Source: Oppiella nova
Taxonomy: Eukaryota > Arthropoda > Arachnida > Sarcoptiformes > Oppiidae
Length of the DNA stretch: 23,293 bases
NCBI GenBank assembly: GCA_905397405.1
Contig: CAJPVJ010000550.1
Location: 1 to 23,293 of the forward strand
Direction: 5' to 3'
Part shown: in pieces, positions 1 through 9,559 of the stretch
Layout of the letters: each line of letters starts with the position of its first letter
Position numbering within the stretch: the first letter of the stretch is position 1
The notes under the pieces: model-generated
Databases searched by the model: none
The model's input: only the letters and a program-made list of their open reading frames with translations
What the model was told of the DNA's origin: nothing
Translations under genes and position numbers: made by a program

Positions 1-2211
1 ACACCATTTAGAGGCCCATAAACTGCTGCACAGGGGTATGACCTACCGGTGCGATAGGAGGGGGTGTTCGGCGACGTTCGCCAGTCCCGTGTATCTGAAG
101 GTACATCAGTCGCGAACGCAGCCCAGAGCTGATGGACAGGGATGTGCCACAAAGGGTAAAGGGTTTCAGAGGACTATAGCCAAGAGTTTGAAGGCTAACA
201 CCAAAAGGCAACACAAACTCATTGATAGTAAAGCCAAACGAATTGAAAACAATATAGAAGTGATTGAATGGAAAACCACTGGAAAGAAACCGAAACTTAT
301 TGAAAACAAACGAAATTCAATTGAAATTAAGCCCAAAACTAGTGAAATTAAACCGAAATCTATTGAAAGCGAACCTAAAAGTAGTAAAACAATGGTTCAG
401 AAGAATGTGGCGAAAGATAGTCAAAGAGATGCTAAAGAATTTAAAGTCCTCGACGAATGTGATGTTAGCCACGGATTAAATGATAAGATAAAGAGTAATA
501 GTGTGGATGACAAACACATAACGAGTCAATCGAGTGGTGATAATAAACTGTTTGACGATTGGTTTGTCTGTAAATACAAAGAGTGCGGCGAATGGTTTGC
601 CAACGAAGAGAGTTATGTTTACCACAAACGCATGCATGAGTTGGTGGTAAAGAGGAGGGTGCAGAGGACTCTACCGATGACTGTACCGCCTGTGCCTCGC
701 TTTGTGACCATCTCTAAGTCGGATCGAAGCCATGGCGTAGCCATTGATAAGCCGACAGATTTTCAACACAAGTGTCCGGTCAATGGTTGCGACGAAACGT
801 TTGACTCAATGCATAGTTTGCGTTCACATCAGAAGCGCCGACATCCCAAGGAGTTGCCGGACGTGCCATGGATTCAGTGCCAGCGAACCGGCTGTCGGTT
901 TAGGACTAAAATGAAAGCGGATTTCAATAGACACGTAGCCAACGATCACAAGAAGTCTGCGAAGGCTGTACCGGATACAGGCCCTCAACTTAAGCCTATA
1001 TCGCATACTCTATATCGTCTATACAAGTCTGACGACTCCTCGACGGTTGAGTCGACGGATCGGCAGTTTATGTGCGAAATCAAAGAGTGCGGCCAAGCGT
1101 TCAAAACGAGTTACGCGTTGGACGGCCACCACAAACGCAAACACCCGCACTCTTTCCCTGACATACCGTGGATCGACTGCCGCTATAAGGACTGTCTGTT
1201 TCAGAGTAAATGCAATATCTATATGAGTAGTCATATGTCGAGACACAAGACCGTGAGGTCCCCGCCCGGGCCCAAGTCGGCGAAGATGTCACGCGCTGTC
1301 AAGGAATGGAAATACCGGTGCGATAGCCATGGATGCGATTACGCGACGCGATTTGAGCGTAATTTGTCGGCCCATAAGAGGGTACGACATCCCGAGAATT
1401 CCCTGTCTGATAGACGCGTCAAATCTGTCGGAAGTGTGGCTCATGTATCGGAATACCAGTGCGATAGACATGGATGTGATTATACGACGAGATTTAAACA
1501 TATTTTAAATGAACACCAATTAAGCCATTCAGAGGACAGTCGGTTGAAGTGTGGGATCAATGAGTGCCGCAAAGTGTATGGCTCTAAGACGGCACTCATG
1601 GCCCACCAGAAGAAACGACATCCCGACGAGTGCGGCGCCAAAAGTAAGGACTGGTGGTGCGATTGGGACGCCTGTCGACGAGTGTTTAATAGTGAGAAAG
1701 CACTTAAACTGCATATGAAAGCTCATACTCGTCGCACATGTGAGGCCATACCCTACCGATGCGATTGGGAGGGGTGTGACCAAACTTTTCCCATTAAGAG
1801 TGTATTAGATGTGCACTTAAAGGAGCACTTATTGGCTGAAGACTTCGGTGTTCCGGCGCCTGTATTTGATGATGAGATGAAAGGTAATGGTGTTATTAAA
1901 TACACGAATTAGTAGTGTTTTAATGACTAAATTATTGTATTTTTAATGTTTCAGTGGATGTCAAACAGGAACCGATTGACACTATGACCGGTATATTGAA
2001 TGTGTTTTGTTGTGAATTAATAGTTTAATTGATTTTTATTTTATTTTTGTTTGCAGTGAATGTAATACAGGAGTCAATTGACGACAATATCATTGAGTTC
2101 AACAGTAATTGCAATAACAATAGTAATAACAACGAGACGACTGCTGCGACGTCGGACTTTAAACTAATGTCTGAAGTATTGCTAAAACAAATCAAAACCG
2201 AAAACATTTAA
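1..2211 (+). CDS. A1: poly-C2H2 zinc-finger protein, 5' end outside window
   Basis: Partial gene; likely nuclear DNA-binding protein. Coding segments by my reading: <1-1883, 1955-1990 and 2057-2211, joined by two phase-1 introns (GTAATG...CAG and GTATAT...CAG). The window opens inside finger 1 (HHLEAHKLLH). Then come a finger lacking its last His (LKVHQSRTQ), a Lys/Glu/Ser-rich linker (about 150-560), and ten further C-x4-C...H-x3/4-H fingers to about base 1830. Bases 1955-1990 are a 36-base microexon encoding VDVKQEPID. The last exon is Asn-rich and ends KQIKTENI. VKQE and IKTE match the SUMO consensus (hydrophobic-K-x-E). A1 is nearly identical to A2 but keeps one extra finger (HKCPVNGCDETF, about 760-860) that A2 has lost. 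Nothing in the visible part looks broken. DNA targets cannot be read from sequence alone. Confidence 0.85.
1955..1990 (+). other. 36-base symmetric microexon of A1 (SUMO motif)
   Basis: The exon is flanked by TTTCAG upstream and G|GTATAT downstream, with phase 1 on both sides, so it can be included or skipped without changing frame. It encodes about twelve residues including VKQEPID, a classic SUMO-acceptor context. The same exon is present in A2 at 8589-8624. Splicing is inferred from signals, frame and paralogue comparison, not from transcripts. Confidence 0.7.
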
Positions 2212-2882
2212 TGAATGGCTAGAAGTCCAATGCGTGGCAGTTGTGTCTGTGAGGAACTGTAGGCCTAATAAGTAATCGTTGATAATATTGTGTGTTATGA
2301 CTTGGAGTCTTGTAAATCACATGAATTTTGTTTTGACTGCAAAATAATGTTTACAACAAACGAGTTTTATTTAGACAAACGTTCAGTTTTAATGAATTGT
2401 ATTTTTTAAATACTTAAAAATTGTTTTGCAATGAATTCAGTATTTTTAAATACATTGAATATCATATATACACGCAATCAAATCATTTTTTTGATATAAT
2501 TTACTTTAATTTAAACCAAAAGTTGTTTTTTAAAAACTTTTTGATGTTTTCTATACATTTTTTGCAATAAATGGTTTTTGCGCCAGATTGGGCTTTAAAT
2601 TGTTATTTCTATACAAAAAGGACAAAATATTGGTTATATTAGATTAGTGTAAGTTGTATGGAGTATTTAGCCTAACATCTGGTACCTTTTAATACTGATG
2701 TTTTGTTTACGATTGATGTAACCAATGGTAATGATGCTACCATGTGATCCACTTTATGACCAATAATATAATTTTTAATGACAATAAATGTACAGTACTA
2801 TACATTTTACAGTTAAATTCATGTAACCTTGCTAATTTTGTTTTACTGGCATTAGTGGTTGTGTCTGGACAATGATCACAAT
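2212..2882 (+). promoter_or_regulatory. A1 3' region with poly(A) signal, then B1 promoter region
   Basis: AT-rich spacer with no gene. AATAAA at 2566-2571, followed by a T/GT-rich stretch (TGGTTTTTGCG), is a likely poly(A) site for A1. TGTTTAC at 2704-2710 matches the forkhead core and recurs upstream of A2, B2, C and E (TGTTTAT in F). The remaining 310 bases before the B1 ATG must hold the B1 promoter; I see no clear TATA box or initiator. Confidence 0.5.
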
Positions 2883-5586
2883 ATGGGATCAATTGGTGGT
2901 GATGTGTGGTCTCATTTGTGTCGACAAGAGTTGATTTTAAGCATAAATGCATNAATGAATGCCAAAAGTATTTGCATTTTTTGGGAGATTTGAATGAAAC
3001 GATTGACACAAACAGTGAAAATGATTTCATTCAGAAAATCAATGCTTTAAAAGGCATTAAAAGTAGTTTTGTTTTATTAGGAAACGATATAAAAGTGAAT
3101 GAATTGTCAAACAGTAAGTCAATGTGTATTAATAGTTAGCATTAAGTTTTATGTCTATTTAACAAAACACTTTGAATTCAATTAAAAACTTTATTTTTTA
3201 TGCATTTTATTGTAAACTAGAAATCAATGAAAGCTATGTTTCAATCGGTTGTCAAACATGTGATGAATCCGTGGATGAGTCCAGTGGTGAAGACACTGAA
3301 GTCGATGGCAGCGAATTAGACGATGAAAACAAGGATCTATTGAATGAAGCGATAGATGATAGTGAGGACACCACAAGCAATGAGTGTTTGATTGAAAAAT
3401 ACATTTCAATCGGTTGTCAAACGAGCTATGAATCCGTGGATCAGTGGACGACTACAAGAAATGATGAAAATAATAATGAATTGAGTGAAGAGTTGACTGA
3501 AACACATGACACGAGTAGAAGTGATAAGGCTTTTAACAAATCAATCGGTTGTCAAACAACTCATGAGCTGATGATTACAAGTGAAAACTTGGAGACTAAT
3601 CATGAAACACAAGACAATCGAGAGTCTGGGGAGGAAGTGGTCATCAATTTGGACGACGAGTCCGATGTCGACACAGACTGCGATAGACATGTCTTATCGA
3701 GTGAAGTGAGTGTCGATGAAAAGGGAGACAATAATGAAGTGCTGGAAGTCTCGCAATCAAACGCTGACAGCGAAACAAACGCTAAGAATATTGAGGCTAT
3801 TAATAGGACGAGTGGACAGTATGTGTGCGATTGGAACGGCTGTTGGAGACAATTTAAACTCAAGCACCAGTTAGAGGACCACAAGCACCGGCACTCGGAC
3901 GAGATCTACCGGTGCGATAAGAGGGGCTGCTCTGCGATATTTGCGAGTCCCGCGTCCCTGAAGGCACACCAGTCCCGAAAACACTGCAAATCCTTTGGAC
4001 AGCCGTATAAGACAAACACTCGTAGAAAAATCAAAGTATTTAAAAGCAGTCATAAAGATAGCGACGAAACAACGGCTCAATTGAACCTTTCGAGTGATAG
4101 TCAAAGTGATGGCAACGAATCAAATGCGAAGACAATCGATGGCAGCAATTCTTCGGAAGAAATAGTGGTAATAAGTGCTGACAAACAGTTTCTATGCAAT
4201 TATGACGGATGTGTCGACGGGTTTAGTAGTGTCGAGGATTTGATTGAACACCGACTGAAGCATATAATAGTGGTGCCCACTGTCGATGACTGTCCCGAGA
4301 CTACCGGTTCCGCGTCGCCGGAACGTCCGCTTTACACATGTAAGGCTAAGCGATGCCAATACTGGACCCGATATAAGCATAACTTCAAAGCACACCAATC
4401 GACACATTCATCCGATTTGAAGTGTTGTGTCAATGAATGCAATCAAATGTTTAAATCGAAATATAGTTTTATTACTCACCAAAAGGCACGACATCCCGAG
4501 ACTTTACCGCACGTGCCGTGGATTGAGTGCCGACATAAGGGCTGTCAGTATAGGACTAAACTTATGGCTGACTTTACGCGACACTCGAGCCGACATACAA
4601 TACCTGCAAACGGTATGCACAGGTATTACACGAAACCCGATAGGATTCACTCGACGGAACGCCCTTTCAAGTGTAAGGTCTCCCGGTGTCAGCAATGGTT
4701 TAAATATAAGAACAAATTAAAGGAACACCAGCTTAGTCTACATCCCCGTTCTTTTCCCGGCATACCATGGATTAAGTGCTCGCATAAGGGTTGTCAGTAT
4801 AAGACTAAACTTAACACCCATTTCAATGCACATATCAGTGGACACACAGAGGACAGGGATGCGGACAGCCGTTTTAAGCTTAAATGTGGACTCGACGGCT
4901 GTGATAATGTGTTTAACTTTAAACGACAATTGATTGAACATCAGTTGCGAGTACACGCCGGCGACCCCGGTGTCCAACGAGATATAACCGGCGAATCAGC
5001 TAATGTCAGAAGTGTTTCCAGAGGTTTGGCTGATAAGACACCCGACAAACCCTTTGTATGCGATTTTAGTGGTTGTGCGAAGAGGTTTAGCCGTAAAGAG
5101 AATTTAATTAAACACAAGCCCTCCCATCGCTCAACCGATGAGTGCCACACAAATACTGGTTCGTCTACCAGTGCTGGCCTTTCATTGACACAAAGGGCTG
5201 AACTCCTCAAACGCGATGGTGTCTATCGGTGCGACAGTCAGGGGTGTGAATACACGACACGATTGTTATATGTGTTTAAAACACACCTTTTGGGACATAC
5301 GGCGGACTGTATAGTCTACCGGTGCCATTGGCCCGGCTGTGAGAAGACATTCTTAGTTAAATCATACCTCTGGGGCCACGAAAGGGATCACCAGAGGAGA
5401 CAAAAGGGCCTCCCAGTAGGTAGTCATCCGTGTCATTGGCTAGGATGTGAGTACAGGACCTCAAAAAAGGGTACACTTGAGAGACATGTCTTAAACACTC
5501 ATCAGAATGGATCTCAAGTCGTGTCCAAATGTAAGACAAATGAATGCAATCTTATGGACAGACGTGTGAAGAGTCCGAAGAAGTGA
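2883..5586 (+). CDS. B1: poly-C2H2 zinc-finger protein, chimeric 3' end
   Basis: Coding segments are 2883-3113 and 3221-5586, with a phase-1 intron (A|GTAAGTC...ACTAG|AA). Exon 1 starts MGSIGGDVW and carries the family's N-terminal coiled-coil-like module, but an N at 2953 replaces 56 bases present in B2. The exon therefore reads in two frames as written, probably because of an assembly gap. With that stretch present the protein would be about 883 residues. Exon 2 has three SIGCQT motifs, an acidic linker with VVINLDDESD (SUMO-interaction-like), then eleven fingers shared with B2. After base 5312 come two fingers absent from B2 (YRCHWPGCEKTF, HPCHWLGCEYRT), the start of a third (SKCKTNECNLM), and a stop. 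This looks like a fusion made by the tandem duplication. Confidence 0.8.
2953..2953. other. Ambiguous base N, probable short assembly gap
   Basis: The single N in the window sits exactly where B1 exon 1 lacks 56 bases that B2 has at 9629-9684. The missing part encodes the conserved ALKREN...CLKTDLLKYKLLS core. Flanks on both sides match B2. A join padded with one N explains this better than a real deletion. Confidence 0.75.
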
Positions 5587-6096
5587 TTGGTTTATGAAAT
5601 GTCTTATAAGTTGTGTTTTATTTGTATTAAAGTTATTTAATATGTGTTTTGATTCATTTATCGTTTGATTTTATTATTAAATTAATTGTATTTTAAATTT
5701 ATTCATTGATTTTATTGAATTGAATTACCAGTAATAAATAAATTTTTCTAAACTTAAGAACATTACCTTGCTTACGATCAGAATATCTATTTTATATGAA
5801 ACAAATTTATATGATAGCCAATATATGTATTATAAGTCACCCGTTTAACTTTGATTAAGTTTAATTCAGTCACTTTTACATCCAGTTGTTATGGTAATTG
5901 TGATTTAAATCCTGAACATAAAAGTTTGAAACAAAGTTTTGAAACCTATTTTTGTGGACGTTTTATATGAAATGGTTTTTCACCCAAACATTGAGCGCTT
6001 AAAACGTGTTTACATTTCGTTTGGTTTCGGTATTTAAACCGTAATTACAATCAAATCTGTGTTTTAAATATGTTTGCAATGTTTACGTGACTAATC
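5587..6096 (+). promoter_or_regulatory. B1 3' region with poly(A) signal, then A2 promoter
   Basis: No gene is visible. AATAAATAAA at about 5733-5742 is a likely B1 poly(A) signal. GACGTTTTATATGAAA at 5957-5972 is a 16-base element that recurs upstream of C, the truncated C copy and F. TGTTTAC (forkhead-like) lies at 6007-6013, and TATTTAA, TATA-like, at 6031-6037, about 65 bases before the A2 ATG. The order of the 16-mer and the forkhead-like site is the same upstream of C and F. Confidence 0.55.
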
Positions 6097-8844
6097 ATGG
6101 GATCAATTAGTGGTGATGTGTTGTCCGGACTGAGGCGCCGGCAGTTGTATTCAACGATATATGCGTTGAAACGCGAAGTCAATTGTTTGTCAACAGATCT
6201 CATGAGATATCAATTGATTTCAAAGAAATGCGAAAACTATTTAACAGATCTGCGAAATGTTGGACACGTTTGCAGCGGTTTTGATCACCGCTTAAGACTC
6301 GAGTCGTTGATACTAGAGATCAATGTATTGAAGGACACGAAGAGTTGTTTCATTTTAATGCAAAATCACTTACTCGATGATTTTCACGCAAACCGTAAGA
6401 CATTTGTATTTATCATTCAATTTAAAGACACTTTTAATTAAAAAACTTTTTGTTGTCTTAAAAACCAGATTCCGATCGCAACTCAGTCAGTTAGCCAAGG
6501 GTTAGGTACGCAGTCAACTACAGGTCTTCTGGCTTGTTTTGGGCTCCGTTACTCGTGAATTAATCTCGAGTTTAGTCCCTAGTCTAATCGTCTCTCAATT
6601 GCTTTTCTCATGACTTCCGAGGAAGTGGTAAAATTCTGACGGAAGTGAACGATAAGAAGAGTCCATCGAAACGGAAACGACTCAATCATTTGGTGTGCCA
6701 TTGGAATGGATGTGAGAAACGGTATAAATTCAGACACCATTTAGAGGCCCATAAACTGCTGCACAGGGGTATGACCTACCGGTGCGATAGGAGGGGGTGT
6801 TCGGCGACGTTCGCCAGTCCCGTGTATCTGAAGGTACATCAGTCGCGAACGCAGCCCAGAACTGATGGACAGGGATGTGCCGCAAAAGGTAAAGGATTTC
6901 AGAGGACTATAGCCAAGAGTTTGAAGGCTAACACCAAAAGGCAACACAAACTCATTGATAGTAAAGCCAAACGAATTGAAAACAATATAGAAGTGATTGA
7001 ATGGAAAACCATTGGAAAGAAACCGAAACTTATTAAAAACAAACGAAATTCAATTGAAATTAAGCCCAAAACTAGTGAAATTAAACCGAAATCTATTGAA
7101 AGTAAACCTAAAATTAGTAAAACAATGGTTCAGAAGAATGTGGCGAAAGATAGTCAAAGAGATGCCAAAGAATTTAAAGTCCTCCACGAATGTGATGTTA
7201 GCCACGGATTAAATGATAAGATAACGGGTAATAGTGTGGATGACAAACACACAACGAGTCAATCGAGTGGCGGTAATAAACTGTTTGACGATTGGTTTGT
7301 CTGTAAATACAAAGAGTGCGGCGAATGGTTTTCCAACGAAGAGAGTTATGTTTACCACAAACGCATGCATGAGTTGGTGGTCAAGAGGAGGGTGCAGAGG
7401 ACTCTACCGATGACTGTACCGCCTGTGCCTCGCTTTGTGACCATCTCTAAGTCTGATCGAAGCCATGGCGTAGCCATTGATAAGGAGTTGCTGGACGTGC
7501 CGTGGATTCAGTGCCAGCGAACCGGTTGTCGGTTTAGGACTAAAATGAAAGTGGATTTCAATAGACACGTAGCCAACGATCACAAGAAGCCTGCGAAGGC
7601 TGTACCGGATACAGGCCCTCAACTTAAGCCTATATCGCATACTCTATATCGTCTATACAAGTCTGACGACTCCTCGACGGTTGAGTCGACGGATCGGCAG
7701 TTTATGTGCGAAATCAAAGAGTGCGGCCAAGCGTTCAAAACAAGTTACGCGTTGGACGGCCACCACAAACGCAAACACCCGCACTCTTTCCCTGACATAC
7801 CGTGGATCGACTGCCGCTATAAGGGCTGTCTGTTTCAGAGTAAATGCAATATCTATATGAGTAGTCATATGTCGAGACACAAGACCGTGAGGTCCCCGCC
7901 CGGGCCCAAGTCGGCGAAGATGTCACGCGCTGCCAAGGAATGGAAATACCGGTGCGATAGCCATGGATGCGATTACGCGACGCGATTTGAGCGTAATTTG
8001 TCCGCCCATAAGAGGGTACGACATCCCGAGAATTCCCTGTCTGATAGACGCGTCAAATCTGTCGGAAGTGTGGCTCATGTATCGGAATACCAGTGCGATA
8101 GACATGGATGTGATTATACGACGAGATTTAAACATATTTTAAATGAACACCAATTAAGCCATTCAGCGGACAGTGAGTTGAAGTGTGGGATCAATGAGTG
8201 CCGCAAAGTGTATGGCTCTAAGACAGCACTAATGGCGCACCAGAAGAAACGACATCCCGACGAGTGCGGAGCAAAATGTAAGGACTGGTGGTGCGATTGG
8301 GACGCCTGTCGACGAGTGTTTAATAGTGAGAAAGCACTTAAACTGCATATGAAAGCTCATACTCGTCGCACATGTGAGGCCATACCCTACCGATGTGATT
8401 GGGACGGGTGTGACCAAACTTTTTCCATTAAGAGTGTATTAGATGTGCACTTAAAGGAACACTTATTGGCTGAAGACTTCGGTGTTCCGGCGCCTGTATT
8501 TGATGATGAGATGAAAGGTAATGGTGTTATTAAATACACAAATTAGTAGTGTTTTAATGACTAAATTATTGTATTTTTAATGTTTCAGTGGATGTCAAAC
8601 AGGAACCGATTGACACTATGACGGGTATATTGAATGTGTTTTGTTATGAATTAATAGTTTAATTGATTTTTATTTGTTTTTGTTTGCAGTGAATGTAATA
8701 CAGGAATCAATTGACGACAATATCATTGAATTCAATAGTAATTGCAATAACAATAGTAATAACAACGAGACGACTGCTGCGACGCCGGACTTTAAACTAA
8801 TGTCTGAAGTATTGCTAAAACAAATCAAAACCGAAAACACTTAA
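6097..8844 (+). CDS. A2: poly-C2H2 zinc-finger protein with coiled-coil-like N-terminus and SUMO-motif tail
   Basis: Four coding exons by my reading: 6097-6394, 6622-8517, 8589-8624 and 8690-8844, all joined at phase 1. The total of 2385 bases gives 794 residues. Exon 1 starts MGSISGDVLSG and contains the family module QLYSTIYALKRE...CLSTDLMRYQLIS (residues about 14-50), a probable dimerisation helix. The exon 2 acceptor is CCGAG|GAAGTGGT, a context also seen before F exon 2. Residues about 108-120 are basic (SPSKRKR), possibly a nuclear localisation signal. Eleven fingers span about 123-715; the second lacks its final His. The microexon encodes VKQEPID (residues 734-740), and the tail ends KQIKTENT. 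Compared with A1, one finger (33 codons) is deleted after AIDK. Likely nuclear transcription or chromatin regulator; target unknown. Confidence 0.85.
8589..8624 (+). other. 36-base symmetric microexon of A2 (SUMO motif)
   Basis: Same as the A1 microexon: TTTCAG acceptor, G|GTATAT donor, phase 1 on both sides, encoding VKQEPID. Its conservation in both copies may only reflect how recent the duplication is. Confidence 0.7.
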
Positions 8845-9559
8845 TGAATGCCTAGAAGTGCAATGCGTGGCAATTGTGTCTGTGAGGAACTGTAGGCCTA
8901 ATAAGTAATCGTTGATAATATTGTGTGTTATGACTTGGAGTCTTGCAAATCACATGAATTTTGTTTTGACTGCAAAATAATGTTTATAACAAACAAACGT
9001 TAAGTTTTAATGAATTGTATTTTAAATACTTAAAAATTGTTTTGCAATGAATTCAGTATTTTTAAACACATTGAATATCATATATACACGCAATCAAATC
9101 ACTTTTTTGATATAATTTACTTTAATTTAAACCAAAAGTTATTTTTAAAAACTTTTTGATGTTTTCTATACGTTTTTGCAATAAATGGTTTTTGCGCCAG
9201 ATTGGGCTTTAAATTGTTATTTCTATACAAAAGGGTCAAATATTGGTTATATTAGATTAGTGTAAATTGTATGGAGTATTTAGCCTAACATTTGGTACCT
9301 TTTAATACTGATGTTTTGTTTACGATTGATGTAACCAATGGTAATGATGCTACCATGTGATCCACGTTATGTATGCAACACTGTAGTTACTATAGTTACT
9401 ACAGTGTAGTACCTTGTACATTGTACATTGTACAGTATTAATATTTGATGACCAATATTTTGAATGACAATGTACTGTAAGTTTTACAGTTAAATTGATG
9501 TAACCTTGCTAATTTTGTTTTACTGGCATTAGTGGTTGTGTCTGGACAATGATCACAAT
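8845..9559 (+). promoter_or_regulatory. A2 3' region with poly(A) signal, then B2 promoter region
   Basis: No gene. AATAAA at 9180-9185 is the likely A2 poly(A) signal. TGTTTAC at 9317-9323 is the forkhead-like site also seen before B1. Unlike unit 1, this spacer carries about 70-80 extra bases near 9372-9449, described separately, inside what should be the B2 promoter. Confidence 0.5.
9378..9434 (+). repeat. Near-palindrome plus three TTGTACA repeats, inserted only in unit 2
   Basis: ACACTGTAGT (9378-9387) pairs with ACTACAGTGT (9398-9407); the ten bases between are also nearly self-complementary, giving a 30-base near-palindrome. It is followed by three perfect tandem copies of TTGTACA (9414-9434). 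Unit 1 has none of this at the matching place (about 2750), so it was gained here or lost there. Confidence 0.8.

Larger units (their letters stand above)
1..5312 (+). repeat. Tandem segmental duplication, unit 1 (A1 + 5' part of B1)
   Basis: This segment matches 6734-12036 almost base for base, including introns and intergenic DNA. Similarity stops abruptly after ...GGACTGTAT at 5312/12036, inside the finger array of gene B. The left boundary of unit 1 lies outside the window. Differences are scattered substitutions, a 99-base finger deletion in A2, small intergenic indels, one codon indel in the B linker, about 70-80 extra bases near 9372-9449 in unit 2, and a 56-base stretch replaced by one N in unit 1. 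Confidence 0.95.

Noticed and set aside
824-1783. Minus-strand open frames of 60-84 residues opposite gene A
   Set aside because: They lie antisense to the zinc-finger exon, have no start context or paralogue conservation beyond that forced by the sense strand, and are typical shadows of repeated finger codons.
2025-2207. Minus-strand 60-residue Leu-rich frame, possible membrane peptide
   Set aside because: It is the complement of the Asn-codon run (AAT/AAC) in the A1 tail exon, which explains the Leu runs.
2906-3139. Open frame across the N starting MVSFVSTRVDF as the real start of B1
   Set aside because: Only the part after the N matches the B2 protein. Before the N, the B2-like frame is the one from ATG 2883.
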